Assembly: GCA_902517245.1 (NCBI GenBank)
Contig: CABYBK010000004.1
Span: 1-50,707 of the forward strand
Source: an uncultured Bacteroidota bacterium
Lineage (GTDB): Bacteria > Bacteroidota > Bacteroidia > Flavobacteriales > Flavobacteriaceae
DNA length: 50,707 nucleotides
Direction: 5' to 3'
Notes under the pieces: model-generated
Databases searched by the model: none
Seen by the model: the letters and a program-made list of their open reading frames with translations, nothing else
Told to the model about the DNA's origin: nothing
Shown: positions 1 to 8,036 of the stretch, piece after piece
Numbering within the stretch: the stretch's first letter is position 1
Layout of the letters: each line of letters opens with the position of its first letter
Program-made: the position numbers and the translations under genes

Positions 1-1
1 G

Positions 2-814
2 CTACGATATAGCAGTCTAATTTTCCTCTCTGGAGCAGCAGCGAGTTTTATTTTAGATATTGACAAGTCGATGATTTATGCTTTAACTTCAGATATAAAT
101 GTAGCTTTTTATGCAGTTGCAATTTATATTGCTGCCGTTATTGAAGCTCCGGGAAGAGCTATGTTCCAAATTACTAGCCCTCTCGTTGCAGAAGCGTTAA
201 ATTTAAATAACAAGGTTCGTTTGGAAGGTCTTTTAAAGAAAACCAGTATTAATTTGATGATTGTAAGTGGTCTATTATTTTTAATTATTAATCTTAATTT
301 ACGTGACTTTTACAAAATTATTAATCAGGAGGGTTACGAATCAGCACTAGGTGTTGTGATTATTGTATCCTTAGGTAAACTTTTTAGCATGTCTATTGGA
401 TGCTTAAATAATATAATTTCTAATTCTAAGTATTATTCCTATGTATTTTGGTTTTCGGTATCTTCAGCAATTTTAGCAATATTATTAAATTATATTTTTA
501 TTGATAGATATGGGATTTTAGGAGCGGCTTTCGCAACCTTGATAGTAATTATATTTATAAATCTATGCAAAATAATACTGGTAAATATTTTATTTAAAAT
601 TCATCCATATTCCAAAAATACACTAAGTGTAGCATTGAGCATTTTTATGATTTATTTATTTATGTCTTTGGTACCAGAAATGGATAATCCATGGCTTTCT
701 ATCCCGGCCAGAAGCACTTTGATTATTTTACTTTTTTGCATTGCTGTTTTTGGGTTTAAACTCTCAGGAGAAATAGAAGGAGTCTTTAAAAAAATTATAA
801 AACGTTTATTTTAA
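2..814 (+). CDS. Polysaccharide/oligosaccharide flippase, C-terminal part (partial at window edge)
   Basis: The reading frame is open to the left edge, so the first ATG at 71 is internal and the gene begins outside the window. The 270 visible residues are mostly hydrophobic, with about six membrane segments. The stretch around GAAASFILDIDKSMI and EAPGRAMFQI resembles MATE/Wzx-type exporters of the polysaccharide biosynthesis family, which flip lipid-linked sugars across the inner membrane. The C-terminus ends in a basic cytoplasmic tail (KKIIKRLF). It runs convergently into uvrA with a 9-nt overlap, so there is no room for a terminator between them. The family call is from general resemblance; the sugar substrate cannot be read from the sequence. 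Confidence 0.75.
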   Translation, partial: LRYSSLIFLSGAAASFILDIDKSMIYALTSDINVAFYAVAIYIAAVIEAPGRAMFQITSPLVAEALNLNNKVRLEGLLKKTSINLMIVSGLLFLIINLNLRDFYKIINQEGYESALGVVIIVSLGKLFSMSIGCLNNIISNSKYYSYVFWFSVSSAILAILLNYIFIDRYGILGAAFATLIVIIFINLCKIILVNILFKIHPYSKNTLSVALSIFMIYLFMSLVPEMDNPWLSIPARSTLIILLFCIAVFGFKLSGEIEGVFKKIIKRLF

Positions 815-3586
815 TTTTTCAGCTAAAAACCTACCTGTATAAGATTTTTTAAGCTTTGCTATTTCCTCAGGTGTGCCTTGCCCTACAAGATATCCTCCAT
901 ATTCTCCAGCTTCTGGGCCAAGATCAATTAAGTGATCAGCGCATTTAATTAAATCCATGTTATGTTCTACGACTACAATACTGTGGCCTTTTTCTATTAA
1001 AGCATCAAATGAAGTAAGGAGTTTTTTGATGTCATGAAAATGGAGTCCTGTTGTTGGCTCATCAAAAATAAAAAGTATTTTTTCTTTGGATGTTCCTTGA
1101 CTTATGAAAGAGGCTAATTTTATTCGTTGCGCTTCTCCACCAGATAGGGTGGCAGAAGATTGACCAAGAGTTATATACCCTAAACCAACATCCTTAAGAG
1201 GTTGTAGTTTTTGAATGATTTTATTTTGATTAAATGAAGTAAAAAAGTCAATAGCATCATCTACAGTCATTTTTAACAATTGATCTATATTAACATCTTT
1301 GAATTTTACTTCTAAAACTTCTTTTTTGAAACGTTTTCCATTGCAGTTTTCACACTCAAGAACTACATCAGCCATAAACTGCATTTCAATGGTTATTAAA
1401 CCTTCTCCTTTGCAATGGTCACAACGTCCACCATCAACATTAAATGAAAAGTGCTTAGGTTGATAATTTCGATTTTTTGATATATTAAGCGATGCAAATA
1501 GTGTTCTAATATCGTCAAACGCTTTAATATATGTCACTGGGTTAGAACGGGAAGATCTTCCTATTGGATTCTGATCGACAAATTCAACCCCTCGAAGAGT
1601 GTCTAAATCACCTTTTAATTCTGAAAAAGCCCCAGGTTTTTCAGTGTAAACATCAAAATGCCGTGAAAGAGCAGGATTAAGAATTTTTTTAACTAAACTG
1701 GTCTTTCCACTTCCTGAGACACCGCTTACTACGGTAAGAACACCCAATGGGATTTCAATATTTATATTTTTTAAATTCTGTTCACGAGCTCCAATGATTT
1801 TAATATGTTTCTTAGAGATTCTTCTTTTCTTTGGTATATCAATCTTGCGAACACCATTTAGGTACTCTGCAGTTAGGCTTTTACTTTTTAGTATTTTTTT
1901 TATACTCCCTTGGGCTACAATATTTCCTCCTAAAGTTCCTGCCTCAGGTCCTATATCGATTACACTATCTGCAGCATTCATTATTTCTTCGTCATGCTCA
2001 ACTACAATTACTGTATTACCTAAGTCTCTAAGGTTCTTTAAAATTTCAATAAGTCTCTGGTTATCTCTTGAGTGTAGCCCAATAGAAGGTTCGTCAAGAA
2101 TATACATTGAGCCTACTAGACTGCTCCCAAGCGATGTGGAAAGTTGAATTCTTTGTGACTCTCCTCCCGAGAGAGAGCTTGATCTTCGGTTTAAAGTTAG
2201 ATACCCTAAGCCAACTTTTCTTACATATCTAAGTCTACTATTTATTTCTAAAAGTAGGCGCTCTGAAATTTTTAGGTCATGAGCATCGAGTTTTAAATTT
2301 TTAAAAAACTCAAATAAAGAGTCTATGGATAATTGAAGTAAATCGCCCAAACTTTTTTCATTTATTTTTATGTAATCAGTTGATTCTTTTAATCTGCTTC
2401 CTTTACAAACTCCGCATATTGTTTTACCTCTGTAGCGTGATAAAAGCACACGATTTTGAATTTTATAATTCTTTTTTTCTATACGTTTGAAAAATTTAGT
2501 AATTCCTGTGAAATGCGAATTCCCTTTCCATAATATGTCTTTTTGTTCTTTAGTAAGTTGGAAATAAGGTTTGTGTATAGGGAAGTCAAATAAATAGGCA
2601 CTATTAATTAATTCATCATAATATTTTACCATGCTCGCTCCACGCCATGGTACAATTGCATGATCAAATATGGACTTACTTGTGTCAGGTATAACTAATT
2701 CTGGATCAATACCTATTACATCTCCAAAACCTTCACACTCGGAGCAAGCTCCCAAAGGACTATTAAAGCTAAATAAATGAATGTTCGGTTGAGGGAATAT
2801 TATTCCATCTAGCTCAAATTTATTTGAAAAGGTCTTTTGGGTATTATTTTTTAAATTGACTATAGAACAAACCCCTTTTCCTTCATAAAAAGCTATTTCT
2901 ATTGAATCAGCTAAACGATTGTAAAAATCATCTTCGTGACGAACAATTAGTCTGTCAATAATTAGATCAAACCTTTTTTTTGGAATTTCTTTTAAGTTAT
3001 CTAGATTTAAGGTCTTTCCATCATAGTAAATTCTTGCAAAACCTTGTTGTTTAAAAATTTTAATTTTTTCACTAAAACTTCTGTTAGAATCAATTTCTAC
3101 TGGCGATAATAGGAGGAGTTTTTCTCCAACTTCAAACTTTTTTATGTGATTCAAAACATCCCTAACATCATTTTTTTTAACTATGTCTCCAGAAATTGGA
3201 GAAAATGTTTTTCCGATTCTTGCAAATAGGAGTTTAAGGTAATCGTAAATTTCTGTTTTAGTTCCAACTGTTGATCTTGGGTTTGAAGTATTTACTTTTT
3301 GCTCTACAGCAATTGCCGGTGAAAGTCCCTTAATATATTCAACCTTTGGTTTGTTTAAGCGACCCATAAATTGTCGGGCGTAGGAGGAAAGACTTTCTAC
3401 ATAACGTCTTTGGCCCTCAGCATATAAAGTGTCAAAAGCAAGTGAAGATTTACCAGAACCGGATAACCCTGTAATTACGTTTAATTTATTTCTTGGAATC
3501 GCTAAATCAATATGCTTAAGATTGTGGAGGTGTGCATCTTTTATTATAATATGTGTCTTTGAATCATAGTCCAAAATATTTTTCAT
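806..3586 (-). CDS. uvrA: Excinuclease ABC subunit A (UvrA)
   Basis: This is the DNA damage-recognition ATPase of nucleotide excision repair, working as a dimer with UvrB. The 926 residues contain two ABC modules. The first Walker A (GLSGSGKS, residues 40-47) is followed by zinc-finger cysteine pairs (CSEC, CGVC) and the signature LSGGESQR near residue 480. The second has Walker A GVSGSGKT near 630, a zinc finger (CDHC...CENC) near 740 and LSGGEAQR near 825. The Walker B regions ILDEPSIGLH and FDEPTTGLH are intact. I chose the ATG at 3586: the longer frame begins at a TTG at 3607 that is part of a TAAATTTG promoter -7 element, so it is probably not translated. The length is normal for UvrA. 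Confidence 0.97.
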   Translation of the reverse strand: MKNILDYDSKTHIIIKDAHLHNLKHIDLAIPRNKLNVITGLSGSGKSSLAFDTLYAEGQRRYVESLSSYARQFMGRLNKPKVEYIKGLSPAIAVEQKVNTSNPRSTVGTKTEIYDYLKLLFARIGKTFSPISGDIVKKNDVRDVLNHIKKFEVGEKLLLLSPVEIDSNRSFSEKIKIFKQQGFARIYYDGKTLNLDNLKEIPKKRFDLIIDRLIVRHEDDFYNRLADSIEIAFYEGKGVCSIVNLKNNTQKTFSNKFELDGIIFPQPNIHLFSFNSPLGACSECEGFGDVIGIDPELVIPDTSKSIFDHAIVPWRGASMVKYYDELINSAYLFDFPIHKPYFQLTKEQKDILWKGNSHFTGITKFFKRIEKKNYKIQNRVLLSRYRGKTICGVCKGSRLKESTDYIKINEKSLGDLLQLSIDSLFEFFKNLKLDAHDLKISERLLLEINSRLRYVRKVGLGYLTLNRRSSSLSGGESQRIQLSTSLGSSLVGSMYILDEPSIGLHSRDNQRLIEILKNLRDLGNTVIVVEHDEEIMNAADSVIDIGPEAGTLGGNIVAQGSIKKILKSKSLTAEYLNGVRKIDIPKKRRISKKHIKIIGAREQNLKNINIEIPLGVLTVVSGVSGSGKTSLVKKILNPALSRHFDVYTEKPGAFSELKGDLDTLRGVEFVDQNPIGRSSRSNPVTYIKAFDDIRTLFASLNISKNRNYQPKHFSFNVDGGRCDHCKGEGLITIEMQFMADVVLECENCNGKRFKKEVLEVKFKDVNIDQLLKMTVDDAIDFFTSFNQNKIIQKLQPLKDVGLGYITLGQSSATLSGGEAQRIKLASFISQGTSKEKILFIFDEPTTGLHFHDIKKLLTSFDALIEKGHSIVVVEHNMDLIKCADHLIDLGPEAGEYGGYLVGQGTPEEIAKLKKSYTGRFLAEKLK

Positions 3587-3604
3587 AGGAATTTTAAAAA
3601 CCCC

Positions 3605-3612
3605 CAAATTTA
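3605..3612 (-). promoter_or_regulatory. Promoter -7 element of uvrA
   Basis: TAAATTTG on the minus strand fits the Bacteroidota -7 consensus TAnnTTTG. With the usual 6-nt gap, transcription would start near 3598, giving a leader of about 12 nt before the ATG at 3586. No convincing -33 TTG is seen at 17-20 nt. Confidence 0.5.
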
Positions 3613-3663
3613 CGATTTTTAAATGTTTATTTTATCTCAAATTTGTTTCAAAAATCGATCATG

Positions 3664-3692
3664 AATCTTAATTATGGATTAATCTTAATTAT
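3664..3692 (+). repeat. Tandem 12-bp direct repeat upstream of the sigma-factor gene
   Basis: AATCTTAATTAT occurs at 3664-3675 and again at 3681-3692, 17 nt apart from start to start. The pair lies about 18 bp upstream of the proposed -33 element for the sigma-factor gene, where an activator would bind. The repeat is AT-rich, so chance cannot be ruled out. Confidence 0.4.
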
Positions 3693-3709
3693 TATTAATA
3701 ATTTGGGTC

Positions 3710-3741
3710 TTTGATTAAGTTCCCAAAAAACCTTATATTTA
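3710..3741 (+). promoter_or_regulatory. Candidate promoter of the sigma-factor gene
   Basis: TTTG at 3710-3713 and TATATTTA at 3734-3741 are separated by 20 nt. The second differs from TAnnTTTG only in its last base. Predicted start is near 3748, giving a leader of about 80 nt before the ATG at 3831. Confidence 0.4.
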
Positions 3742-3830
3742 CTCAAAATAAATGCCTATAGAATAAAATTACTTATTTAAACATCGTCGTTTTTTAACTG
3801 CCAAATTAATTGGCTGAAAGTAATTTTATT

Positions 3831-4424
3831 ATGAATACACTTACACCTTCAAACTTCACAGACGCTGATTTAGTCAAGAGCTATATAAATGGATCTGAAA
3901 CTGCTCTCGAGACTCTAGTTAATCGTCATAAACTTCAAATCTTCAACTTTATAAACTCTAAAATAAATGATAGAGATACTTCTGAAGATATTTTTCAGGA
4001 CACTTTCATAAAAGTAATTCGTACACTTAGAAACGGACTATATAATGAAGAAGGAAAGTTTCTGCCCTGGATTATGAGGATTGCACATAATTTAGTTATT
4101 GATCATTTTAGAAAAAGTAATCGTATACCAACAATTGAAAATAAAGAAGAATTTGATATTTTTCAATTTGTATCAGATACTTCTCCAAATGCAGAAAATA
4201 TTCTTATTGAAGACCAAATATTAAAAGATATTCAGAAACTAATTCAAGAATTACCTGATGATCAAAAAGAAGTTTTAATTATGCGTTTGTATCGAGATAT
4301 GAGTTTCAAGGAAATAGCCGAGAATACAAAAGTCAGTATTAATACCGCTTTGGGTAGGATGCGCTACGCAATAATAAATCTTCGTAAGCTAATTGAAGAT
4401 CATAAAATTGTTTTAGAAGTATAA
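3831..4424 (+). CDS. RNA polymerase sigma factor, sigma-70/ECF family
   Basis: The protein has 197 residues. Sigma region 2 spans roughly residues 10-85 (DADLVKSYINGSETALE, EDIFQDTFIKVIRTL, FLPWIMRIAHNLVIDHFRK). Region 4 spans about 135-190, with a helix-turn-helix (SFKEIAENTKVSINTALGRM). No region 1 or 3 is present, as in ECF-type sigma factors, which redirect RNA polymerase to dedicated promoters. The frame opens at a TTG at 3810, but the ATG at 3831 gives the expected N-terminus. No anti-sigma factor gene is adjacent; instead a 47-residue ORF follows after 44 nt. What controls this factor is unknown from the sequence. Confidence 0.9.
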   Translation: MNTLTPSNFTDADLVKSYINGSETALETLVNRHKLQIFNFINSKINDRDTSEDIFQDTFIKVIRTLRNGLYNEEGKFLPWIMRIAHNLVIDHFRKSNRIPTIENKEEFDIFQFVSDTSPNAENILIEDQILKDIQKLIQELPDDQKEVLIMRLYRDMSFKEIAENTKVSINTALGRMRYAIINLRKLIEDHKIVLEV

Positions 4425-4468
4425 CAATTTTTAAGTTTTTTTACCGTTAAGATTATATAATCAATTTT

Positions 4469-4612
4469 ATGGTAAAAAACTACTCTCAAAACAAATCTTT
4501 ATATTTAAAAGTTTCACCTAGTAAAATGGTGATTAATCGCATTTTAGCTTTTTCAAGAGCATATAAAGTAGATAAAAAACTTGAAAAGCATTTATCAATA
4601 ATTAAGAACTAA
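4469..4612 (+). CDS. Small conserved-looking protein downstream of the sigma factor (47 aa)
   Basis: An ATG-started frame of 47 residues begins 44 nt after the sigma-factor stop, in the same direction. The protein is basic (about 11 Lys/Arg) and reads MVKNYSQNKSLY..., then a PSKMVINRILAFSRAYKV core that looks like a short amphipathic helix, and ends IIKN. I recall similar short proteins with a 'P-S-x-x-x-I-x-x-I-L-x-F-S-x-A' core next to this sigma factor in other flavobacteria, but could not search for them. It overlaps the convergent nth gene by 11 nt at its 3' end. Possible roles include a co-regulator of the sigma factor; none is shown. Confidence 0.55.
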   Translation: MVKNYSQNKSLYLKVSPSKMVINRILAFSRAYKVDKKLEKHLSIIKN

Positions 4613-5249
4613 GTTTTTTTAAAATAGACTTACGTCCAATGGTTTTGGTTATTATATCTTTATTAATATCCCATCCTCTCGCAGGAGAATACTCTCTACC
4701 ATACCATATAATTTGGAGATGTAAATCATTCCACAAAGATTTTGGAAATAACCTTTTTGCATCCCTTTCAGTTTGTATTACATTTTTACCATTAGTAAAT
4801 CCCCACCTGTACATAAGACGATGGATGTGAGTATCTACTGGAAAGGTTGGAATACCAAAAGCTTGAGCCATTACAACAGCAGCAGTTTTGTGACCTACTG
4901 CAGGTAAAGCTTCTAGTTCTTGATAGGTGCGTGGCACTTTTCCATTATGTTTATTTAATAAGATTTCAGAAAGTCCACGGATACCCTTAGATTTCATTGG
5001 TGATAAGCCTACTGGACGAATTATTTCTCGTATTTCTTCCACACTAAGTTTTACCATATCTTGTGGTGTTTTAGCTTTTTTAAATAGTAAAGGGGTTATT
5101 TTATTTACCCCAACATCCGTACTTTGAGCAGACATAAGAACAGCAATTAAAAGTGTGTAAGGATCAGAATGGTCAAGTGGTATTGGAATCTGAGGATAGA
5201 TTTTTTTTAGCGTTGAAATTGCAAAGTTTACTTTTTCTTTTTTTGTCAT
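4602..5249 (-). CDS. nth: Endonuclease III-type DNA glycosylase, lacking the iron-sulfur cluster
   Basis: This is a base-excision-repair enzyme of the HhH-GPD family that removes oxidised pyrimidines. The helix-hairpin-helix LPAVGHKTA lies at 115-123, with the catalytic lysine at K121 and the catalytic aspartate at D139 in FPVDTHIHR. Length is 215 residues, close to E. coli Nth (211). The C-terminal loop that normally carries C-x6-C-x2-C-x5-C for a 4Fe-4S cluster is replaced by a tail (GREYSPARGWDINKD...) without cysteine, and the whole protein has none. Such cluster-free Nth proteins appear to be a lineage variant. It is divergent from bcp across 47 bp and convergent with the 47-residue ORF. 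Confidence 0.93.
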   Translation of the reverse strand: MTKKEKVNFAISTLKKIYPQIPIPLDHSDPYTLLIAVLMSAQSTDVGVNKITPLLFKKAKTPQDMVKLSVEEIREIIRPVGLSPMKSKGIRGLSEILLNKHNGKVPRTYQELEALPAVGHKTAAVVMAQAFGIPTFPVDTHIHRLMYRWGFTNGKNVIQTERDAKRLFPKSLWNDLHLQIIWYGREYSPARGWDINKDIITKTIGRKSILKKLSS

Positions 5250-5296
5250 TTTTTTTATTAATGAATCCTTTCGTAATTTAGGAAAAAATATATGTT

Positions 5297-5749
5297 ATGG
5301 CACCATTAAAGATAGGAGACAAAGTCCCTGAATTTTCCGTCTCAGACGATCGAGGAAATATTCAATCATTGAGTGATTATTTTGGAAGAAAACTTATAAT
5401 ATTCTTTTATCCCAAAGCAAATACGCCTGGTTGTACTGCTGAGGCATGTGATTTGAGAGATCATTACAAAGAGTTAAAAGAAGCAGGTTATTCTCTTTTG
5501 GGTGTAAGTGCAGATTCATCTAAAGCTCAATATAATTTTTCAAAAAAGTTCAATTTTCCGTTTCCTTTGTTAGCTGATGAAAATAAAGAAGTTATAAATA
5601 TTTTTGGTGCATGGGGACCAAAAAAATTCATGGGTAAGGAATACGAGGGTATTTTACGAATAACTTTTATTATCGATGAAAAAGGTTTTATTGAAAGGGT
5701 CATTGAAAAGGTAAAAACAAAAGAACACGCGTCTCAGATCTTAAATTAG
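5297..5749 (+). CDS. bcp: Thioredoxin-dependent thiol peroxidase (Bcp/PrxQ peroxiredoxin)
   Basis: This cytosolic peroxidase reduces hydrogen peroxide and alkyl hydroperoxides using thioredoxin. The 150-residue protein has the family core PKANTPGCTAEACDLRD, with peroxidatic cysteine C46 and resolving cysteine C51 five residues later, the classic PrxQ spacing. The rest of the fold (GVSADSSKAQ, FPLLADEN, GILRITFIIDEKG) is intact. The ATG lies 47 bp from the divergent nth start. It ends 9 bp before the convergent 477-residue gene. Confidence 0.96.
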   Translation: MAPLKIGDKVPEFSVSDDRGNIQSLSDYFGRKLIIFFYPKANTPGCTAEACDLRDHYKELKEAGYSLLGVSADSSKAQYNFSKKFNFPFPLLADENKEVINIFGAWGPKKFMGKEYEGILRITFIIDEKGFIERVIEKVKTKEHASQILN

Positions 5750-5758
5750 AATTGAAAG

Positions 5759-7192
5759 TTAAGATTTGATTCCAAACATTTTATTTTGTTTTATCATTTC
5801 TGCTATACCTTCAGGAAGGTTGTCCTCCCAGTTTGATTTTCCGGTTCTAATTTGTTCTAGAATTTTTCTACTAAAGATGTTAAGATATTCTTCATCAAAA
5901 TCGAAAATATCTACCACTTTACCGTTATACTTAAAAAACTTGTAAAAGTCTTTCATTCGCGGGTCTAACTTTAGATTTGTACTGTTAATTATGTTTCCTT
6001 TATCATCCTTTATTGGATAAAGGTACACTTTGAGATTATTGTAAAACATTTTACCGAATGCTTCAAGAATTCCTCCTCCTAAATCCTTGTAATACTGTTC
6101 GTTAAAAATTTCTACGAAATTACTTACTCCCATACAAAGTCCTAGTTGCTTTTTAGTGTATTGGCATAGATAATCAACAAGCTTATAGTACTCTTTGAAA
6201 TTTGAAATCATTACCATATGTCCCAGCGAGCAAAGAAGTTTTGCTCTATCCATAAAGTCTTTTTCGTCAATTTCACCTTGTGCACGCAAATTAGATAGAG
6301 TAATTTCAAAAATTACAACTGTCTTGTGTTCTTTCACTTCAGGTTCGTGAATAAAGGCATCTAATGCTTTTTCAAACATGTCGATATTCACCATCGTTAC
6401 AGGTCGAAAACTTCCTCTTAATGTTAAGATATTTTTTTTATAAAGTTCTCTTGCGGGCAGAATATTATTTCCTTCAGGGTTAAACATCACAGCATCAGTC
6501 ATTCCATTTTTAACAAGTTCCAGACTCATTAATCGATTGTCAACACTATCGAATAGGGGACCTTTAAAATTTATAGTATCAATTTCTATAGAATCTTGAT
6601 CTATATTATCATATAAATAACGTAATAGTTTTTTAGGCTCTTTATTTTTATAAAACGCACCATAAACAAGATTTACCCCAATCAAACCTAGAACCTCTTG
6701 TTGAAGTCGAGCTTCAGTTTGGTGGAATCTAACATGTAAAGTAATTTCACTGTAAGATTCACTAGGACTTGCTTGAAATCGTATTCCCATCCAACCGTGA
6801 CCTTTAAATTTTTTTGCAAAATCAATAGTGGTGACAGTATTAGCATAGGTAAAGAACATTTTATTAGGACTTTCTTCACGAGATATTCGTTCTTCTAAAA
6901 GCTTCATTTCGTGATCCAACATTTTATTAAGTCGAGCTTCAGTGACATATCGCTTGTCTTCTTCCTCGCCATAAATGTTGTCACTAAAATTTTTATCATA
7001 TGCACTTATCGTTTTTGCTATAGTCCCAGAAGCTCCACCTGAGCGGAAAAAGTGTCTAGCAACTTCTTGACCTGCACCTATTTCAGCAAATGTGCCGTAG
7101 ATAAATTTATTTAGATTGATTCGAAGTGCCTTAGCTTCTACAGAAGGTCGGTTCTCTAATTCGATTTCGCCTGGTAATTGCAAGGAAGACAT
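5759..7192 (-). CDS. Conserved-looking cytosolic protein of unknown function (477 aa)
   Basis: I do not recognise a characterised family. The protein has no signal peptide or membrane segment. A glycine-rich N-terminal block (GTFAEIGAGQEVARHFF, RSGGASGTIAKTISAYDK, residues 33-67) looks strongly constrained. The middle contains alternating beta/alpha-like segments, and the C-terminus has many aromatic residues (FYKFFKYNGKVVDIFDFDEE). There is no visible nucleotide-binding P-loop, HxGH nucleotidyltransferase motif, zinc-ligand set or protease triad. It is monocistronic, divergent from the MBL hydrolase gene (67 bp) and convergent with bcp. A bacterial housekeeping role is possible, but the reaction cannot be inferred. 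Confidence 0.85.
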   Translation of the reverse strand: MSSLQLPGEIELENRPSVEAKALRINLNKFIYGTFAEIGAGQEVARHFFRSGGASGTIAKTISAYDKNFSDNIYGEEEDKRYVTEARLNKMLDHEMKLLEERISREESPNKMFFTYANTVTTIDFAKKFKGHGWMGIRFQASPSESYSEITLHVRFHQTEARLQQEVLGLIGVNLVYGAFYKNKEPKKLLRYLYDNIDQDSIEIDTINFKGPLFDSVDNRLMSLELVKNGMTDAVMFNPEGNNILPARELYKKNILTLRGSFRPVTMVNIDMFEKALDAFIHEPEVKEHKTVVIFEITLSNLRAQGEIDEKDFMDRAKLLCSLGHMVMISNFKEYYKLVDYLCQYTKKQLGLCMGVSNFVEIFNEQYYKDLGGGILEAFGKMFYNNLKVYLYPIKDDKGNIINSTNLKLDPRMKDFYKFFKYNGKVVDIFDFDEEYLNIFSRKILEQIRTGKSNWEDNLPEGIAEMIKQNKMFGIKS

Positions 7193-7245
7193 GTAAATAT
7201 TATTTTTTCAAATCTACAAAGATTGTGGAATTAAAAGACAAAGAT

Positions 7246-7253
7246 TACCTTTG
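7246..7253 (+). promoter_or_regulatory. Promoter -7 element of the MBL-fold gene, placed for a leaderless mRNA
   Basis: TACCTTTG matches TAnnTTTG and sits exactly 6 nt before the ATG at 7260, so the predicted first transcribed base is the A of the start codon. An ATTG about 20 nt upstream may be the -33 element. The TTG inside it (7251) can be mistaken for a start codon. Confidence 0.55.
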
Positions 7254-7259
7254 AATAAG

Positions 7260-8030
7260 ATGATAAAAGTAACTTTTTTAGGTACGGGAACATCGCAGGG
7301 GATTCCAGTAATTGGAAGTGATCATCCAGTATGTCTTAGTAAAGATAAGAAAGACAAACGGTTACGGGTCTCAATACTTATACAGTGGGAGAATATTAAT
7401 CTTGTAGTTGATTGTGGTCCTGATTTTCGTCAACAAATGCTTAGAGAAAATATTAAGCATATAGATGGTATATTTTTTACACACGAACACGCAGATCATA
7501 GTGCAGGGATGGATGATATTCGTCCTTTTTTCTTTCGTCAAGGTGACATTCCTGTTTTTGGTAGTGAAAGGGTTATTAAAAATTTCACACAACGTTTTGA
7601 TTATATATTTTCGGCTGAAAACAAATATCCTGGTGCTCCATCAGTAGATGTGAATATTGTAAAACCTGATCAAAATTTTCAATTTAAAGGGAAAAATGTT
7701 ATCCCTGTTGAGGTAATGCATAATGATTTACCAGTTATAGGATACCGCATTGATAATTTTTGCTATTTAACTGATGTTAAAACAATAATTGATCTCGAAA
7801 AAGAGAAATTGAAAGAAATAGATGTTCTTGTTTTAAGCTGTCTTAGGATTGAACCTCATCCTAATCATCTAAATTTAGATGAAGCCCTTAAACTTATTGA
7901 AAGTTTAATGCCTAAGAGTTGTTATTTAACTCATATTAGTCATCTGATGGGTTTTCATGAAGAAGTAAGTTCTCATTTACCCTCGAATGTTTTTTTAGCA
8001 TATGATTCATTATCAGTTAGTTCAAATTGA
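7260..8030 (+). CDS. MBL-fold metallo-hydrolase, PhnP-like
   Basis: The 256-residue protein has the metallo-beta-lactamase fold. The zinc motif THEHADH is at residues 74-80, preceded by VVDCGPDFR and followed by later ligands in LTDVKTI and LTHISHLMGFHEE. The N-terminus MIKVTFLGTGTSQGIPVIG is typical of the PhnP-like subgroup, whose characterised member hydrolyses ribosyl cyclic phosphates. No phn genes are near, so the real substrate is open. I start at the ATG at 7260, since the TTG at 7251 lies in the promoter element. The next gene begins 6 nt after the stop, suggesting a two-gene unit. Confidence 0.9.
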   Translation: MIKVTFLGTGTSQGIPVIGSDHPVCLSKDKKDKRLRVSILIQWENINLVVDCGPDFRQQMLRENIKHIDGIFFTHEHADHSAGMDDIRPFFFRQGDIPVFGSERVIKNFTQRFDYIFSAENKYPGAPSVDVNIVKPDQNFQFKGKNVIPVEVMHNDLPVIGYRIDNFCYLTDVKTIIDLEKEKLKEIDVLVLSCLRIEPHPNHLNLDEALKLIESLMPKSCYLTHISHLMGFHEEVSSHLPSNVFLAYDSLSVSSN

Positions 8031-8036
8031 ATTTTA

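Noticed and set aside
1794-2147. 117-residue ORF opposite uvrA, and similar long ORFs opposite nth, pheT, the SSS symporter and the ABC-F gene
   Set aside because: They lie inside clearly coding genes on the other strand, have no recognisable domain, and arise from codon bias in the real gene.
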